Shown piece after piece: positions 7,297 to 7,354 of a stretch of DNA of 7,354 bases. The stretch lies in contig DFBO01000001.1 in the NCBI GenBank assembly GCA_002366675.1, positions 1-7,354 of the forward strand. The letters are read 5' to 3'. Within the stretch, counting starts at the first letter, position 1. The number at the start of each line of letters is the position of its first letter. The notes under the pieces were generated by a model. That model ran no database searches, was not told the DNA's origin, and saw only the letters and a list, made by a program, of their open reading frames with translations. Position numbers and translations under genes: made by a program. This DNA is from Flavobacteriaceae bacterium UBA3078 (GTDB lineage: Bacteria; Bacteroidota; Bacteroidia; Flavobacteriales; Flavobacteriaceae).

Positions 7297-7354
7297 TATC
7301 ATCTATAAAAAGTCACATAAAACCGATGAAATGCTTTAAATTTTAACATTTTAG

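Noticed and set aside
7303..7353. Short minus-strand open frame starting at an ATG near the window edge
   Set aside because: Only about 16 codons, with no supporting start signal, domain or neighbour; it is expected by chance in AT-rich DNA.
1..7354. Defence system, CRISPR array, mobile element or RNA gene
   Set aside because: No spaced direct repeats, transposase or integrase motifs, terminal inverted repeats, tRNA or rRNA sequence were seen; the repeats present are all in-frame protein domain duplications.

Overview
The window is AT-rich and looks like a chromosomal piece from a marine-type flavobacterium (Bacteroidota, Flavobacteriaceae). The evidence is three neighbouring secreted proteins that all end in type IX secretion system (T9SS) sorting domains, typical flavobacterial modules (GEVED, MAM-like, Cys-containing FN3, TSP3-like Asp repeats), and no recognisable Shine-Dalgarno sequences before the starts. 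No RNA gene, mobile element, CRISPR array or housekeeping gene is visible.

Layout. (1) Positions 1-884, plus strand: the 3' end of a gene whose start lies outside the window. It encodes Cys/Asp-rich TSP3-like repeat sequence, an unrecognised beta-rich domain and a classical YPNP-type T9SS sorting domain. (2) Positions 940-6390, plus strand, 55 bp downstream: an intact 1816-residue secreted multidomain protein. Its catalytic core is a purple-acid-phosphatase-like metallophosphoesterase with all seven expected metal ligands. The core is preceded by a tandem pair of beta modules and followed by two FN3 domains, a MAM-like domain, a GEVED domain, a long flavobacterial C-terminal region and a sorting domain. 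(3) A perfect 14-bp-stem hairpin at 6393-6424, flanked by A and T runs, serves as a shared bidirectional terminator. (4) Positions 6432-7241, minus strand, convergent: a 269-residue secreted protein made of one beta module and a sorting domain. That module is recognisably related to residues 1588-1727 of the large phosphatase. (5) Positions 7242-7354: non-coding as far as visible, presumably the promoter region of the minus-strand gene, with one imperfect palindrome.

Working together: all three products should be exported by Sec and then moved across the outer membrane by T9SS, so the locus looks like a cell-surface/secreted cargo cluster. The only enzymatic activity that can be assigned is phosphomonoester or phosphodiester hydrolysis by the large protein, plausibly for phosphate scavenging from organic matter at the cell surface (inference). 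I found no convincing evidence of a wholly new system. The most interesting points are the paralogous pre-sorting module shared by the two convergent genes, the sorting domains that lack YPNP, and the unassigned beta domain of the truncated first gene.
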